Shown: positions 9,346 through 16,701, counted from the first letter of the stretch. The stretch: DNA of 64,000 bases from Rhizobium sp. NXC24 (GCF_002944315.1 NZ_CP024311.1:2394501-2458500); one strand, 5' to 3'. Made by a program: numbers and translations. The notes: generated from the letters alone by a model not told the origin.

Positions 9346-9799
9346 GCCTAAGTCCCTCTATTTCCCCCGATGGCTCAGGTGATTCGAGCCACGCAACGAT
9401 CGTGTCGATGAGCTCGGGAAAAGGCAATCTGGTTCTCCCTTTAAGCGCGCATTCCCATACCGTCAGATGTCGCCATCCCAAAGTCCGAAGTTCCTCGCGG
9501 ACGCGGACGTCGCGCTGTTGGTTGCCCTCGATCTTGCTCCCCCAGAATTCGGTTCTGGAGGACGGCAGCTTGAACAAGTGGCAGTCGTGGCCATGCCAGT
9601 AGCAGCCCTCGACAAAAATCACCGCCATGCGCGAAGGGAAGACGAGGTCAGGTTTTCCAGGAAGTCGCTTATCATGGATACGATATCGCCATCCGAGAGC
9701 AAACAGTGCCTTTCGGATAGCGATTTCCGGCTTAGTATCTTTGCCTTTTATGCCAGCCATCATCTGGCTGCGTTTCTCGGGGCTGACGATGTCGACCAT
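9311..9799 (-). CDS. vsr: very short patch repair (Vsr) endonuclease
   Basis: 162 aa, typical Vsr length. Recognisable blocks are VSPEKRSQMMAGIKGKDTKP near the N-terminus, the active-site region LPGKPDLVFP, and FVEGCYWHGHDC with the conserved Cys/His residues. Vsr nicks next to T in T:G mismatches that arise when 5-methylcytosine deaminates at Dcm sites, so it protects against mutation caused by the adjacent methylase. The ATG at 9799 shares one base with the dcm stop (TAATG on the minus strand), giving translational coupling. Confidence 0.96.
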   Translation of the reverse strand: MVDIVSPEKRSQMMAGIKGKDTKPEIAIRKALFALGWRYRIHDKRLPGKPDLVFPSRMAVIFVEGCYWHGHDCHLFKLPSSRTEFWGSKIEGNQQRDVRVREELRTLGWRHLTVWECALKGRTRLPFPELIDTIVAWLESPEPSGEIEGLRHGVGGSDRLDG

Positions 9800-11040
9800 T
9801 ACGCGCGCTTGCGGATCACGTCCTCGATTTCTTGGTAGTCTAAGATGTAGGGCTTCATGAGTTCTGCCACCGCCTTCACCGCGGGCACAGCAACGCTATT
9901 CCCGAACTGACGGTAGGCTTGCGTATCGGAGACAGGGATTCTGAAATTGCTTTCGCCCGGGCCGTCGAAGCCCATCAGACGAGCACACTCGCGAGGGGTC
10001 AGACGGCGGGGGTTGCTGCCGTCGCCACGGCTGATGAGAATCTCACTACCATCCTTGTGATACCGGGCGGACAGCGTACGAGCGATGCCTTCCCGACCGA
10101 ACAGACCAAAGCCGAAACCATTACCTGCCGCCTTATGCTTCTGAGCATAGGCCTGAAGATATGCCCAGAGCTTGTCGCTCAGCACATACTTGTTGGAAAC
10201 ACGTCCGATGTTGCCATCCGTGAAAGGCTTTTCCGGCGCCTCTTCTCCGTTCTCGGGGTGAAGGATTGTCTTGAGGGTTGGCCCTTTGAGGACGTCGGGG
10301 ATCTGCAGGTCGTTGAAGCTGAATCCTTGGTCCGTGCGGAAGCCGACGATAAAGATGCGCTCGCGGTGCTGCGGCAGCCATGACTTAGCGTCGAGAATCT
10401 TGAACTGGATCGTGTAGCCAAGCTGGTTCTCAAGGACATCGCGGATGACGGCGAATGTCCTCCCTTTGTCGTGGTTAACGAGGTTTTTGACATTCTCGAG
10501 CAAGAAGGCCTTGGGTCGATGGTAAGCAAGGATTCGCTGAATCTCGAAGAAGAGCGTCCCCTGAGTCTCGCATGCGAATCCGTGCGGTCGGTTGAGGGCA
10601 TTCTTCTTCGAAACCCCTGCGATCGAGAAGCTCTGGCATGGAAATCCTGCCAAGAGAACATCGTGCTGAGGGATGTCCTGTTCCCTGAGTTGCCGGATAT
10701 CCCCCCAGATCTCATGATCGTCGTCCGGGAAATTGGCGCGATAGGTCTGCTGGGAATGTTTGTCCCACTCGCAGGTGAACACGCACTTGCCCCCGATTGA
10801 GTCAAATCCACGACGCAGCCCACCAATTCCGGCGAACAAATCAATGAACGTGAAGGAATGGTCCGGAGCAACACCACAACGCTCTAGCCTTAAGGATTCG
10901 AGCTTGTCCATGACGACCTTGCGCGGAACGTTCTCCCCCGATTCCCACCTGTAGACTTGTCGCTCGTTGTAGCCCAGTTGCTTGGCCGCCTCAGGAACGC
11001 TCAAGCCAGCCTTCTGGCGGAGCGTGGAGAACTCGGACAT
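9799..11040 (-). CDS. dcm: Dcm-like DNA cytosine-5 methyltransferase with N-terminal HTH
   Basis: 413 aa from the ATG at 11040, chosen because GAGGTGA lies just upstream; the frame stays open to 11163, but that stretch covers the promoter and LexA-type boxes. An XRE-like helix-turn-helix occupies residues 10-40 (PEAAKQLGYNERQVYRW). Methylase motifs follow: DLFAGIGGLRRGF (67-79), the catalytic GFPCQSFS (132-139), LENVKNL near 190, and RQFGNSVAVP near the C-terminus. The target-recognition region (GNGFGFGL...ARTLSARYHKDGSEIL) closely resembles E. coli Dcm, so CCWGG methylation is the likely specificity. The N-terminal HTH may autoregulate the operon, as known for several C5 methylases. Confidence 0.95.
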   Translation of the reverse strand: MSEFSTLRQKAGLSVPEAAKQLGYNERQVYRWESGENVPRKVVMDKLESLRLERCGVAPDHSFTFIDLFAGIGGLRRGFDSIGGKCVFTCEWDKHSQQTYRANFPDDDHEIWGDIRQLREQDIPQHDVLLAGFPCQSFSIAGVSKKNALNRPHGFACETQGTLFFEIQRILAYHRPKAFLLENVKNLVNHDKGRTFAVIRDVLENQLGYTIQFKILDAKSWLPQHRERIFIVGFRTDQGFSFNDLQIPDVLKGPTLKTILHPENGEEAPEKPFTDGNIGRVSNKYVLSDKLWAYLQAYAQKHKAAGNGFGFGLFGREGIARTLSARYHKDGSEILISRGDGSNPRRLTPRECARLMGFDGPGESNFRIPVSDTQAYRQFGNSVAVPAVKAVAELMKPYILDYQEIEDVIRKRA

Positions 11041-11086
11041 AGAATCACCTCGCGTCATCTGGGAATCTCTCTGACATCTCGACAGA

Positions 11087-11140
11087 ATTTTATCCATAGA
11101 ACATAAAGAGAACATTAACAAGATAGTTCCGGGTCCGTTC
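11087..11140 (-). promoter_or_regulatory. dcm promoter region with two LexA-type boxes
   Basis: Two copies of the alphaproteobacterial SOS-box pattern lie 59-100 bases upstream of the dcm start. Box 1, 11099-11113, reads GAAC-ATAAAGA-GAAC (GTTC-N7-GTTC on the minus strand). Box 2, 11126-11140, reads GTTC-CGGGTCC-GTTC on the plus strand. A possible minus-strand -35 (TTGTTA, 11121-11116) is followed after 17 bases by TATGGA (11098-11093), which puts box 1 exactly in the spacer; the -10 match is poor. Binding of LexA would then repress the methylase-vsr-restriction operon. An imperfect inverted repeat TCTGAC/GACAGA at 11070-11086 could be an HTH (Dcm) operator. Confidence 0.55.
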
Positions 11141-11337
11141 CTGCTCCATACGCGTTGCTCCATCCCTGACTCGATGGCCGGAGGACGACGGCCGAGATGT
11201 CGAAACGGTGTCTACAGGGCGGCACTGCGGCTTCTCGAGCGATCGGAACGGGTGCGAAGATCTGCGGCTGGAGACCTTGAACGCCTCGATAAAGTTGTTC
11301 CATAACTGCCGCTTCAACCTGACGGAAAGGCAACTCC

Positions 11338-12060
11338 ATGGCGACAATTGAAGCATACAGCCGACCAAGCACGCTCTATCGCCTTCGTCCGCTCACGGAC
11401 GACATCCTGGAGCGCGAGATCAAGGCAATCACCGACAGGTACGTGTTCTGCCCGACCTATACGGAGATGAACGACCCGATGGAAGGAAACCATCGAGAGA
11501 GCGCCCTGCTCAAAGAGAGCAAGAGCTACGGCCGCAGCATCACGGAGGTTCGAGACGCGCTGAACGGGTTCGGTATCGCTTCGTTTTCCGAGAGCAAGTC
11601 GCACGAGCCCATGTGGGCGCACTATGCAAGCAATTTCGAAGGGATGTGCGTGGCCTACGGCATGAAGTCGCTGCTCTCCCATCTTCCGAAGAACTGCGAG
11701 TTTGTGAAGATGACGTACAACGAGCAGGCACCCATCCTTCTTCGGAACTACGAAACGGCATCAAACCGAGCCAAGCTCATTCTTTCATGTAAGTCTATAA
11801 AATGGGCGGGCGAACGTGAGTGGCGCCTCATTCGCCCTGAACGTGGCCCTGCCTCATATCGAAAGGGCGAATGCGTAACCGCCGTTTACTTGGGTTCAAG
11901 GATCAAGGCGGATCACAAGAAAGCAATCCTGAATGCGATGACGAAGGCCGATATCCGGGTCTACCAGATGGACATCGACTCCTATGATGTCAAATTCAAG
12001 CGGGTTACCAAGCCGAAGCTCGTGATCAAGAGGAAGCCTGCAACAACAGCTTCAAAGTGA
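11338..12060 (+). CDS. DUF2971 family protein
   Basis: 240-aa protein with the DUF2971 signature order: an N-terminal YRLRP block, the YTEMNDPMEGNH segment (residues ~41-52), FSESKSHEPMWAHYASNFEGMCVAY in the centre, and KSIKWAGEREWRLIRPE followed by VYLGSRIK. The start has GGAAAGG at 11324-11330. The family is cytosolic and without a settled activity; members are often found next to defence genes. It is divergent from dcm and the 297-base gap between them holds the LexA-type boxes, but those lie about 200 bases from this start. Last residues are lysine-rich. Confidence 0.8.
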   Translation: MATIEAYSRPSTLYRLRPLTDDILEREIKAITDRYVFCPTYTEMNDPMEGNHRESALLKESKSYGRSITEVRDALNGFGIASFSESKSHEPMWAHYASNFEGMCVAYGMKSLLSHLPKNCEFVKMTYNEQAPILLRNYETASNRAKLILSCKSIKWAGEREWRLIRPERGPASYRKGECVTAVYLGSRIKADHKKAILNAMTKADIRVYQMDIDSYDVKFKRVTKPKLVIKRKPATTASK

Positions 12061-12089
12061 AGAGGCCGATGAGTTGATCCCGGCCTCTG

Positions 12090-12254
12090 TCATTTCTGCT
12101 CATCCATTTGCTTTTCGATCCGCTCCCATATCCGCGCCGTCCGCTGCCATCGGCCTTCGGTTTCCTCCGGCTCCTGCTGTTCCTGATCTCGCAACGATTG
12201 CTTCCAGTGTGCAGCACGCTCGAGCCGTTTGGCAAAATGATTCTTCCTGGTCAT
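12090..12254 (-). CDS. 54-aa hypothetical protein
   Basis: Small, highly charged, Gln/Glu/Arg-rich protein (starts MTRKNHFAKRLERA) predicted to be mostly helical. An open frame extends upstream to a TTG at 12392, but the ATG at 12254 overlaps the stop of the preceding small gene by one base (TGATG), which marks it as the real start. Last gene of a four-gene coupled run that begins at 14429. No family recognised. Confidence 0.5.
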   Translation of the reverse strand: MTRKNHFAKRLERAAHWKQSLRDQEQQEPEETEGRWQRTARIWERIEKQMDEQK

Positions 12255-12502
12255 CAAAACATCTCCCGCTGCCCGGCATTCTCTCGCTGCTCGATCTCGT
12301 CCAGGCTGCCTTCGCGGTGCCAGTGTTGGCTGGCTCGTGGAAAGAACCCGGGCTGCCATTGCGTTCGCAAGGTGTCGGTCTTCTCGTCCCAAGTGTGCTT
12401 GATCCAGCGCGACTTTGAGACTTTCGGCTTCGTCGACTGCGATGTCATGGTCTCTTCGTATGCGGCTTGCTTTGCCGCAGCTTTCGCAACGCGCTTGCTC
12501 AT
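12254..12502 (-). CDS. 82-aa hypothetical protein
   Basis: Basic, Lys/Gln-rich N-terminus (MSKRVAKAAAKQAAYEE) followed by a tryptophan-containing segment (WIKHTWDEKTDTLRTQWQPG). The ATG overlaps the stop of the upstream cytosine methylase by four bases (ATGA) and its own stop overlaps the next ATG, so it is translated as part of that operon. No family recognised; size and context fit an accessory gene of a phage or mobile element. Confidence 0.55.
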   Translation of the reverse strand: MSKRVAKAAAKQAAYEETMTSQSTKPKVSKSRWIKHTWDEKTDTLRTQWQPGFFPRASQHWHREGSLDEIEQRENAGQREMF

Positions 12503-13599
12503 GCCGCCATCCTTTCCTGTTCAGCGGCTTCCACGGCCTTCAGCAGCCGGTAGCCCACAAATTCCATGACGGGCACCGACATCGAATTCCCGACCCCACG
12601 ATACCGCTCGATGTCGAGAGTCGCGCGCCCGCCAACCGCGACATCCGTCCATCCATCCGGAAAGCCCTGCGCACGCTCGCATTCGAGTGGGGTCGGTCGG
12701 CGAACGGTGCCGTCGGAGAAAACGAGGACGAAATCGAGCTCATTGCCCTGACCCGCCGGGCGAGACATTCCGGCTCCGCTCGCATTGAGCGTGCCGAGCA
12801 CCGGAGGCCAGATCAGGTCTCCAGAGCCGATCTCACGGCTGCCGGCATCTGCTTGTTGCGGGCCGCGGCGCGACGAAGGATCCCGGTTTTCGCAGTCTCG
12901 CTCAGCGAATATGCTTCCTGCGTCGACGGCTCCGTCAAAGCTTGCGACAAGGAACACGCGCTCCCGGCGTTGTGGGACTTCGAAATATTGAGAGTCCAGG
13001 GTTCTCCAGCAGATGGAGACGTCGGCATTTCCATGCTCGTCTCTTGAAAGCACATGACCAGCATTCGTCCATCCGCCCCTTGGCGACTCCACAGGATGTC
13101 CTCCCGACCCGCTACCGGCGAGGCCAGCCAGAAGACATCCGAATCCATTGGTTTTGTCACTGAGAACTCCTTTCACGTTTTCCCAGATCACGAATCTGAG
13201 GCCATTAATTTCCCGCATCCGCGCAGCCAGTTTCGCGAATGCCAGGGTTAGATTTCCGCGGTCGTCGCCCAGGCCCTTGCGAAGTCCGGAGATCGAAAAC
13301 GCCTGGCACGGCGACCCTCCCTCGAGCACGTCGATCTGGCCGAGCGCGCGGAGGTCGTCGTCGGTGATCTGCGTGATGTCGCCAAAATTGACGACGGACC
13401 CGCCGGGGATGGATCCGTACTTCCGACGCTCGAAACCCTTGCCATGCGGCAGGTATTTCGGAGCCGTCGCATTACAACGCTGATTGAGGACATGGCACTG
13501 AAACGCTGCCGGCTCGCAGTACCCGACGAAACCGTATCCGAGGGGCTTCCAGGCGACCGAGGCGGCGCTGATGCCGGAGAAGGTGGACAACACCCGCAT
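12499..13599 (-). CDS. orphan phage-type DNA cytosine-5 methyltransferase
   Basis: 366 aa from the ATG at 13599, which overlaps the stop of the upstream gene by one base (TGATG); the longer open frame to 13758 runs inside that gene. Motifs: STFSGISAASVAW (AdoMet binding, 5-17), the catalytic SPCQAFSISG (96-105), WENVKGV (139-145), SQYFEVPQRRERVFLVA and the C-terminal YRGVGNSMSVPV. The variable central region differs from Dcm, so its target is different and unknown. No restriction enzyme or vsr is linked; neighbours are small unknown genes. Such solitary methylases are typical of prophages and plasmids, where they protect against host restriction. Anti-restriction is inferred. Confidence 0.9.
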   Translation of the reverse strand: MRVLSTFSGISAASVAWKPLGYGFVGYCEPAAFQCHVLNQRCNATAPKYLPHGKGFERRKYGSIPGGSVVNFGDITQITDDDLRALGQIDVLEGGSPCQAFSISGLRKGLGDDRGNLTLAFAKLAARMREINGLRFVIWENVKGVLSDKTNGFGCLLAGLAGSGSGGHPVESPRGGWTNAGHVLSRDEHGNADVSICWRTLDSQYFEVPQRRERVFLVASFDGAVDAGSIFAERDCENRDPSSRRGPQQADAGSREIGSGDLIWPPVLGTLNASGAGMSRPAGQGNELDFVLVFSDGTVRRPTPLECERAQGFPDGWTDVAVGGRATLDIERYRGVGNSMSVPVMEFVGYRLLKAVEAAEQERMAA

Positions 13600-14429
13600 C
13601 AGAAATCCTCCAGGTCGGCCATCGCGCGCTGCACAGCGGATTCGAATGGCTGGATTTCGTCGCCACGCTCGATGTCGGCGACCGCGGCTTCGAGGCGCTC
13701 CACTTGCGATGTCGTCACCTGCGTCATCCATGGTCGGTACTCCGTCGAGAAAGACCACAGGCTATATCGGCAGCAGTCCGCGATCCCGCAGAGGGTCGCA
13801 TCCGCCTCGTCCGCAGCGCGGCCGAGGTAATCGAATTGGTCGCGTAGCTGCCAAGCGCCGATCCTCCAGCGGCTCCGCAGGGAAGCCTTCGCATCGAGTG
13901 GTGGTGGTTTCACGCTCTCGCGCGTCGGAATGCCGACAGCCCATGCCTGCGTGACCTGACCGCCGAGCTTATCGGCGACCTCCCGGATCCTCAGGGGATG
14001 CGGATGCCGATCACGGACGAGCCCGGCGTTGTCGTGCGCGTGCCAGGTCGGAATCAAATAGAAGCGTTCCGCACTGCCGGCTTGCTCGACCCGATATGGA
14101 TGCGCGGCCGCCTTCCAGTAGGCATCGACGGCAAGATCCCGGATCCTGTCGAAGGTTTCCACTGGGATCCGACGGTGGGCAGCCGTGCCGTAGCCGCGGC
14201 CGTATGCCGTCAGCGTCGTCGGTGACAGGCCAACATGACGAGCGGCCTCGTCATGCGACACGCCGTGCGCGTCCAGGACACTCATGACATCACGATAATG
14301 CGCGGTGATTTCACCGATCGTGAGGTGGTAAGTCGGCTGCACTTCCTGCGGCGGCTCGACGAAGATTTGTAGTTCCAATTCAGACTCTCCCTGGTGTTTT
14401 TGGTGCGTTCCCACGGTCGTCGTTGTCAT
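13599..14429 (-). CDS. hypothetical protein with HTH-like segment
   Basis: 276 aa. No family recognised. Residues ~46-100 (YRDVMSVLDAHGVSHDEAARHVGLSP...) read like a helix-turn-helix with a following Arg-rich strand; the rest is Trp/Arg-rich with two Cys (CGIADCC) near 220. Translationally coupled to the methylase behind it (TGATG), so it may share its function or regulate it. The start at 14429 lacks a clear ribosome site. Lower-G+C stretches and Gln-rich N-terminus fit an accessory element. Confidence 0.6.
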   Translation of the reverse strand: MTTTTVGTHQKHQGESELELQIFVEPPQEVQPTYHLTIGEITAHYRDVMSVLDAHGVSHDEAARHVGLSPTTLTAYGRGYGTAAHRRIPVETFDRIRDLAVDAYWKAAAHPYRVEQAGSAERFYLIPTWHAHDNAGLVRDRHPHPLRIREVADKLGGQVTQAWAVGIPTRESVKPPPLDAKASLRSRWRIGAWQLRDQFDYLGRAADEADATLCGIADCCRYSLWSFSTEYRPWMTQVTTSQVERLEAAVADIERGDEIQPFESAVQRAMADLEDF

Positions 14430-14470
14430 CTGTGTGATTTTGGCTACCGCGACCTCCCGGAGGAGGTTTC

Positions 14471-14489
14471 GGCTCCGGCCAACGGAGCC
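14471..14489 (-). terminator. hairpin after the 88-aa gene
   Basis: GGCTCCG (14471-14477) and CGGAGCC (14483-14489) form a perfect 7-bp stem with a 5-base loop, immediately after the stop of the 14494-14760 gene and before the 14429 gene. There is no T-run, so it may be a processing or attenuating hairpin and not a full terminator. A second short palindrome, CCTCCCGGAGGAGG, lies at 14452-14465. Confidence 0.35.
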
Positions 14490-14493
14490 ATCG

Positions 14494-14760
14494 TCAGACG
14501 GCTTGTAGGGCGTGCCAGTCGAAGCCGATCAATACGATCGGCTGACCGCTTTTATTGATGCTGAGGTGGACATATTCGCCTTCCCCGTCGAAGAGCGCCG
14601 GGAATCCAAAAATGGTCTTGGCCAGAGTTACGCGGGCGGGCAGTACGAAGTCCTGACTGTAGTCGCCGCGGTACTCGTTTGCGCCACCTCCGTCGAGCGA
14701 CCAATCGTCAGCGACGTTCGCGAAACCGGAATGCGTCTTGTAAAGTGTCACGGTAGTCAT
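14494..14760 (-). CDS. 88-aa hypothetical protein
   Basis: Small acidic protein (starts MTTVTLYKTHSGFANVADDW) without recognised domains or membrane segments; it alternates short beta-type stretches. The start has a strong AAGGAGATC ribosome site 6-14 bases upstream. It is the first gene of the leftward run that includes the orphan methylase, separated from the next gene by a hairpin. Function unknown. Confidence 0.65.
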   Translation of the reverse strand: MTTVTLYKTHSGFANVADDWSLDGGGANEYRGDYSQDFVLPARVTLAKTIFGFPALFDGEGEYVHLSINKSGQPIVLIGFDWHALQAV

Positions 14761-14779
14761 TTCAGATCTCCTTGTCTTA

Positions 14780-14906
14780 GCGCCTTAAGGGCGCTGATAT
14801 GACAATGCTGTATCCGTCAGCCGATACAGGCAAGAGTGAAAATCCAAAAAATTCATTGTCAACAATTACTTAGGTTAACGGCCTTCGGTTTATCCGACAA
14901 TTGTTC
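14780..14906. promoter_or_regulatory. divergent promoter region with several palindromes
   Basis: The 231 bases between the divergent 88-aa and 195-aa genes are A+T-rich and packed with inverted repeats: CCTTAAGG centred at about 14786, CTGTATC/GATACAG (14808-14814 and 14823-14829, 8-base spacer), ATTGT-CA-ACAAT near 14855-14866 and ACAATTGT near 14898-14905. TTTATCC occurs twice (14889 and 14912 area). These look like operators for a repressor of this element. No obvious sigma-70 promoter can be chosen with confidence. Confidence 0.4.
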
Positions 14907-14991
14907 ACGGATTTATCCATGATGTTTTCGACCGTTTGTCGCTTTCGGCCGCCGGCAGGACTCTGACCTCATCGAACAAGGAGGTGTCGTC

Positions 14992-15579
14992 ATGATTGGG
15001 AAGAAGAAATCGATGTGGAGCTTGCTGAATCCGCTCGAGTGGCTCAACGCCGCCATAGGGCTCCTCGCCGTCGTATTCGGGCCGCTACTGAGATGGCTCG
15101 GCATGCTCACGCCGCCGCGGGCAGAAGGATTCGAAAACATCCAGAAAGAAGACGTCGATGACGCGAAGAAGCTCGCCGAGGAACAGGAAGCCGCCGTCGA
15201 CGCGATCACCCGGGAGATGTCGCCTGCAGAGGTCGTCCGCGCCTACGCAAGTGCTGATGCTGCCGGCCGCGCAACGATGGATCTTTCCGCGCTCGACATG
15301 GAGGAACAGGACTGGCTGCTGCGGCTATCGGACGAGGATCTCGACAAGCTCGGCATGTCGACACCGAGCGGCTGCGCGCGGAGCCTGGAAGCGAAGGAAG
15401 TGCTCCCGAGCTACCCGAAGGCAGCGCCAGAAATGGAAACGCCCGAGATCTATGCGATCCCGAGCGACGAAGAGAATGAAGAGGCGAAGCGCGAATTCAT
15501 CAGCGCGCGGTTCCGAGAGCTATTTCTCGTCCCGGGAATACCCAATCCGAATCCCAAATTTGTCAGCACCCTTCACTGA
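14992..15579 (+). CDS. 195-aa hypothetical protein with one N-terminal membrane segment
   Basis: Starts MIGKKKSMW with a canonical AAGGAGGTG ribosome site at 14979-14987. Residues ~17-40 (LNAAIGLLAVVFGPLLRWLGML) form one hydrophobic membrane anchor; the remainder is acidic and helical (long Glu/Asp/Ala-rich stretches, DLDKLGM and a C-terminal FRELFLVPGIPNPNP). No family recognised. The only rightward gene among leftward neighbours; its 3' end overlaps the opposite-strand 65-aa gene by 60 bases. Confidence 0.65.
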   Translation: MIGKKKSMWSLLNPLEWLNAAIGLLAVVFGPLLRWLGMLTPPRAEGFENIQKEDVDDAKKLAEEQEAAVDAITREMSPAEVVRAYASADAAGRATMDLSALDMEEQDWLLRLSDEDLDKLGMSTPSGCARSLEAKEVLPSYPKAAPEMETPEIYAIPSDEENEEAKREFISARFRELFLVPGIPNPNPKFVSTLH

Positions 15580-15717
15580 CATCTTGAAGCCGCCCTTCAC
15601 AGGGCGGTTTTGCAGTTCGAAGCGGCGCAACGCGTCCCAAAGCTCGGGAATTTCGAACAATATATCCCCAAACTGCTTCACGAGGCCTTCGTTGGACAAG
15701 TCTGGGATGATGCTCAT
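15520..15717 (-). CDS. 65-aa hypothetical protein
   Basis: Short protein (MSIIPDLSNEGLVKQFGD...) whose ATG overlaps the stop of the 105-aa gene by four bases (ATGA), which is the main reason to accept it. No membrane segment or known motif. It overlaps tail-to-tail with the 195-aa gene on the other strand. Confidence 0.5.
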   Translation of the reverse strand: MSIIPDLSNEGLVKQFGDILFEIPELWDALRRFELQNRPVKGGFKMSVKGADKFGIRIGYSRDEK

Positions 15718-16031
15718 GCGGCTGCTCCGCGCAGACGGTCGATGTGAGCCTGCCGCTGTTCGAGCGCAATGCAGAGACGACGGACTTCAGCTTCGAGTGC
15801 GGCGACGTGGCGGACAGCACGAATGGCGACCCGCCCGAGTTCATCAGCGCGACCGCGAGCTTCAGCCAACTCACACGCGTAGCGGTACGCCGCGCGCTTC
15901 TCACGGCGCTCTTCGGCAGCCTGGAGACCAGCGGCATGCGCGTCCCCGAGACTGCCCACGATGCCGGCGGTGATTAGTGCAAGCTCGCCAGCGGCGCGGC
16001 TTGCAGGGTCGCGAGATGTGAAGATCGTCAT
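15714..16031 (-). CDS. 105-aa hypothetical, helical protein
   Basis: Reads MTIFTSRDPASRAAGELALI... from an ATG preceded by CAGGAGTG. The C-terminal two thirds are an Ala/Arg/Glu-rich helix with leucine spacing (AALEAEVRRLCIALEQRQAHIDRL) suggestive of a coiled coil. Coupled to the 65-aa gene. Probably part of the small-gene run that begins at the LexA-type promoter near 16953. Function unknown. Confidence 0.55.
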   Translation of the reverse strand: MTIFTSRDPASRAAGELALITAGIVGSLGDAHAAGLQAAEERREKRAAYRYACELAEARGRADELGRVAIRAVRHVAALEAEVRRLCIALEQRQAHIDRLRGAAA

Positions 16032-16127
16032 ACGCAGCACTCCTGTTGAACACGGGAGTCGACGCTATACGGACCCTAATCGTTTGGGAGCCCCATTTCT
16101 TCCGGAAGCGTTAAAAGAGCACGATCG

Positions 16128-16430
16128 CTATCGCTTGATCTTACCGAGCTTCAGAGTGTTTCCACGATTGTTACCACATGTCGTGCAGCGTAACCGCGGC
16201 ATCAACGTCACAATGAGCACCTTTCTGCCAAATCGACGTCCGATGTCCCAACGGTCGAGCCAGCCGACATGGTGACAGTTTTGGCAGCTACCGCCGAGCA
16301 GATACCATTGCTCGAGCTTGTCGAGCGTGAGGCAGTCGTCCGGAGTCTGTCGAAGGGAGAAAACGGCCGATCCCGCCGCCTGGTCGGCCTCGGCAGAGAG
16401 GGAGCGGCGGATCCGGTGCGCGCTCGCACG
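16128..16430 (-). CDS. zinc-ribbon protein frame without a standard start codon
   Basis: Translating this strand by hand gives an open frame ending at the TAG 16130-16128 that contains EQWYLLGGSCQNCHHVGW ... MPRLRCTTCGNNRGNTL, i.e. two CxxC pairs about 32 residues apart, a clear zinc-ribbon. The frame is open back to a TGA at 16433-16431 but contains no ATG, GTG or TTG before the first CxxC. Either it uses an unusual start, or a one-base frameshift links it to the overlapping gene ending near 16430 (whose MTCERA segment sits in the next frame), or the base sequence has an error. Cysteine spacing and the lack of Cys elsewhere argue that it is, or was, a real gene. Confidence 0.5.
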   Translation of the reverse strand, partial: RASAHRIRRSLSAEADQAAGSAVFSLRQTPDDCLTLDKLEQWYLLGGSCQNCHHVGWLDRWDIGRRFGRKVLIVTLMPRLRCTTCGNNRGNTLKLGKIKR

Positions 16431-16701
16431 TCATGCGATGTCTCTGGTTGAGGTGGACGAGGACTTTTCCGGGTCGCTCGCGGACGGCCGCCTTGAGCGC
16501 CGCGACAGACACTGCAAAGACCGTCGACCGCGATATCGTCTCAAGAAGCTCGCCGCCGGCTTCAGGAGGATCAGACCAGACTTCTATTCGATATGGAGCA
16601 TCAGGCGGCTCCGATCCAGATCCACGGCGGATGCCTTCTCCTACGGTGTATCCCGTGTCGGCGCCTGTCCCAACGAAGTCGATGCCTTTCCTATGCTTCA
16701 T
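16288..16701 (-). CDS. 137-aa hypothetical protein
   Basis: The first ~90 residues look protein-like (a PYRIEVWSDPPEAGGELLETIS strand-turn-strand and an amphipathic RERPGKVLVHLNQRHRM), while the last ~45 are Pro/Arg/Gly-rich and overlap the zinc-ribbon frame, so the true C-terminus may be near residue 95. Its ATG overlaps the stop region of the 73-aa gene by 11 bases, consistent with coupling. No family recognised. Confidence 0.45.
   Translation of the reverse strand: MKHRKGIDFVGTGADTGYTVGEGIRRGSGSEPPDAPYRIEVWSDPPEAGGELLETISRSTVFAVSVAALKAAVRERPGKVLVHLNQRHRMTCERAPDPPLPLCRGRPGGGIGRFLPSTDSGRLPHARQARAMVSARR

Noticed and set aside
1..11040. DISARM or BREX as the name of the defence locus
   Set aside because: Core genes of those systems (DrmA/DrmB; BrxC/PglZ/BrxL) are not seen. 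The gene set is MORC-Z1-DUF4420-AIPR with Dcm/EcoRII.
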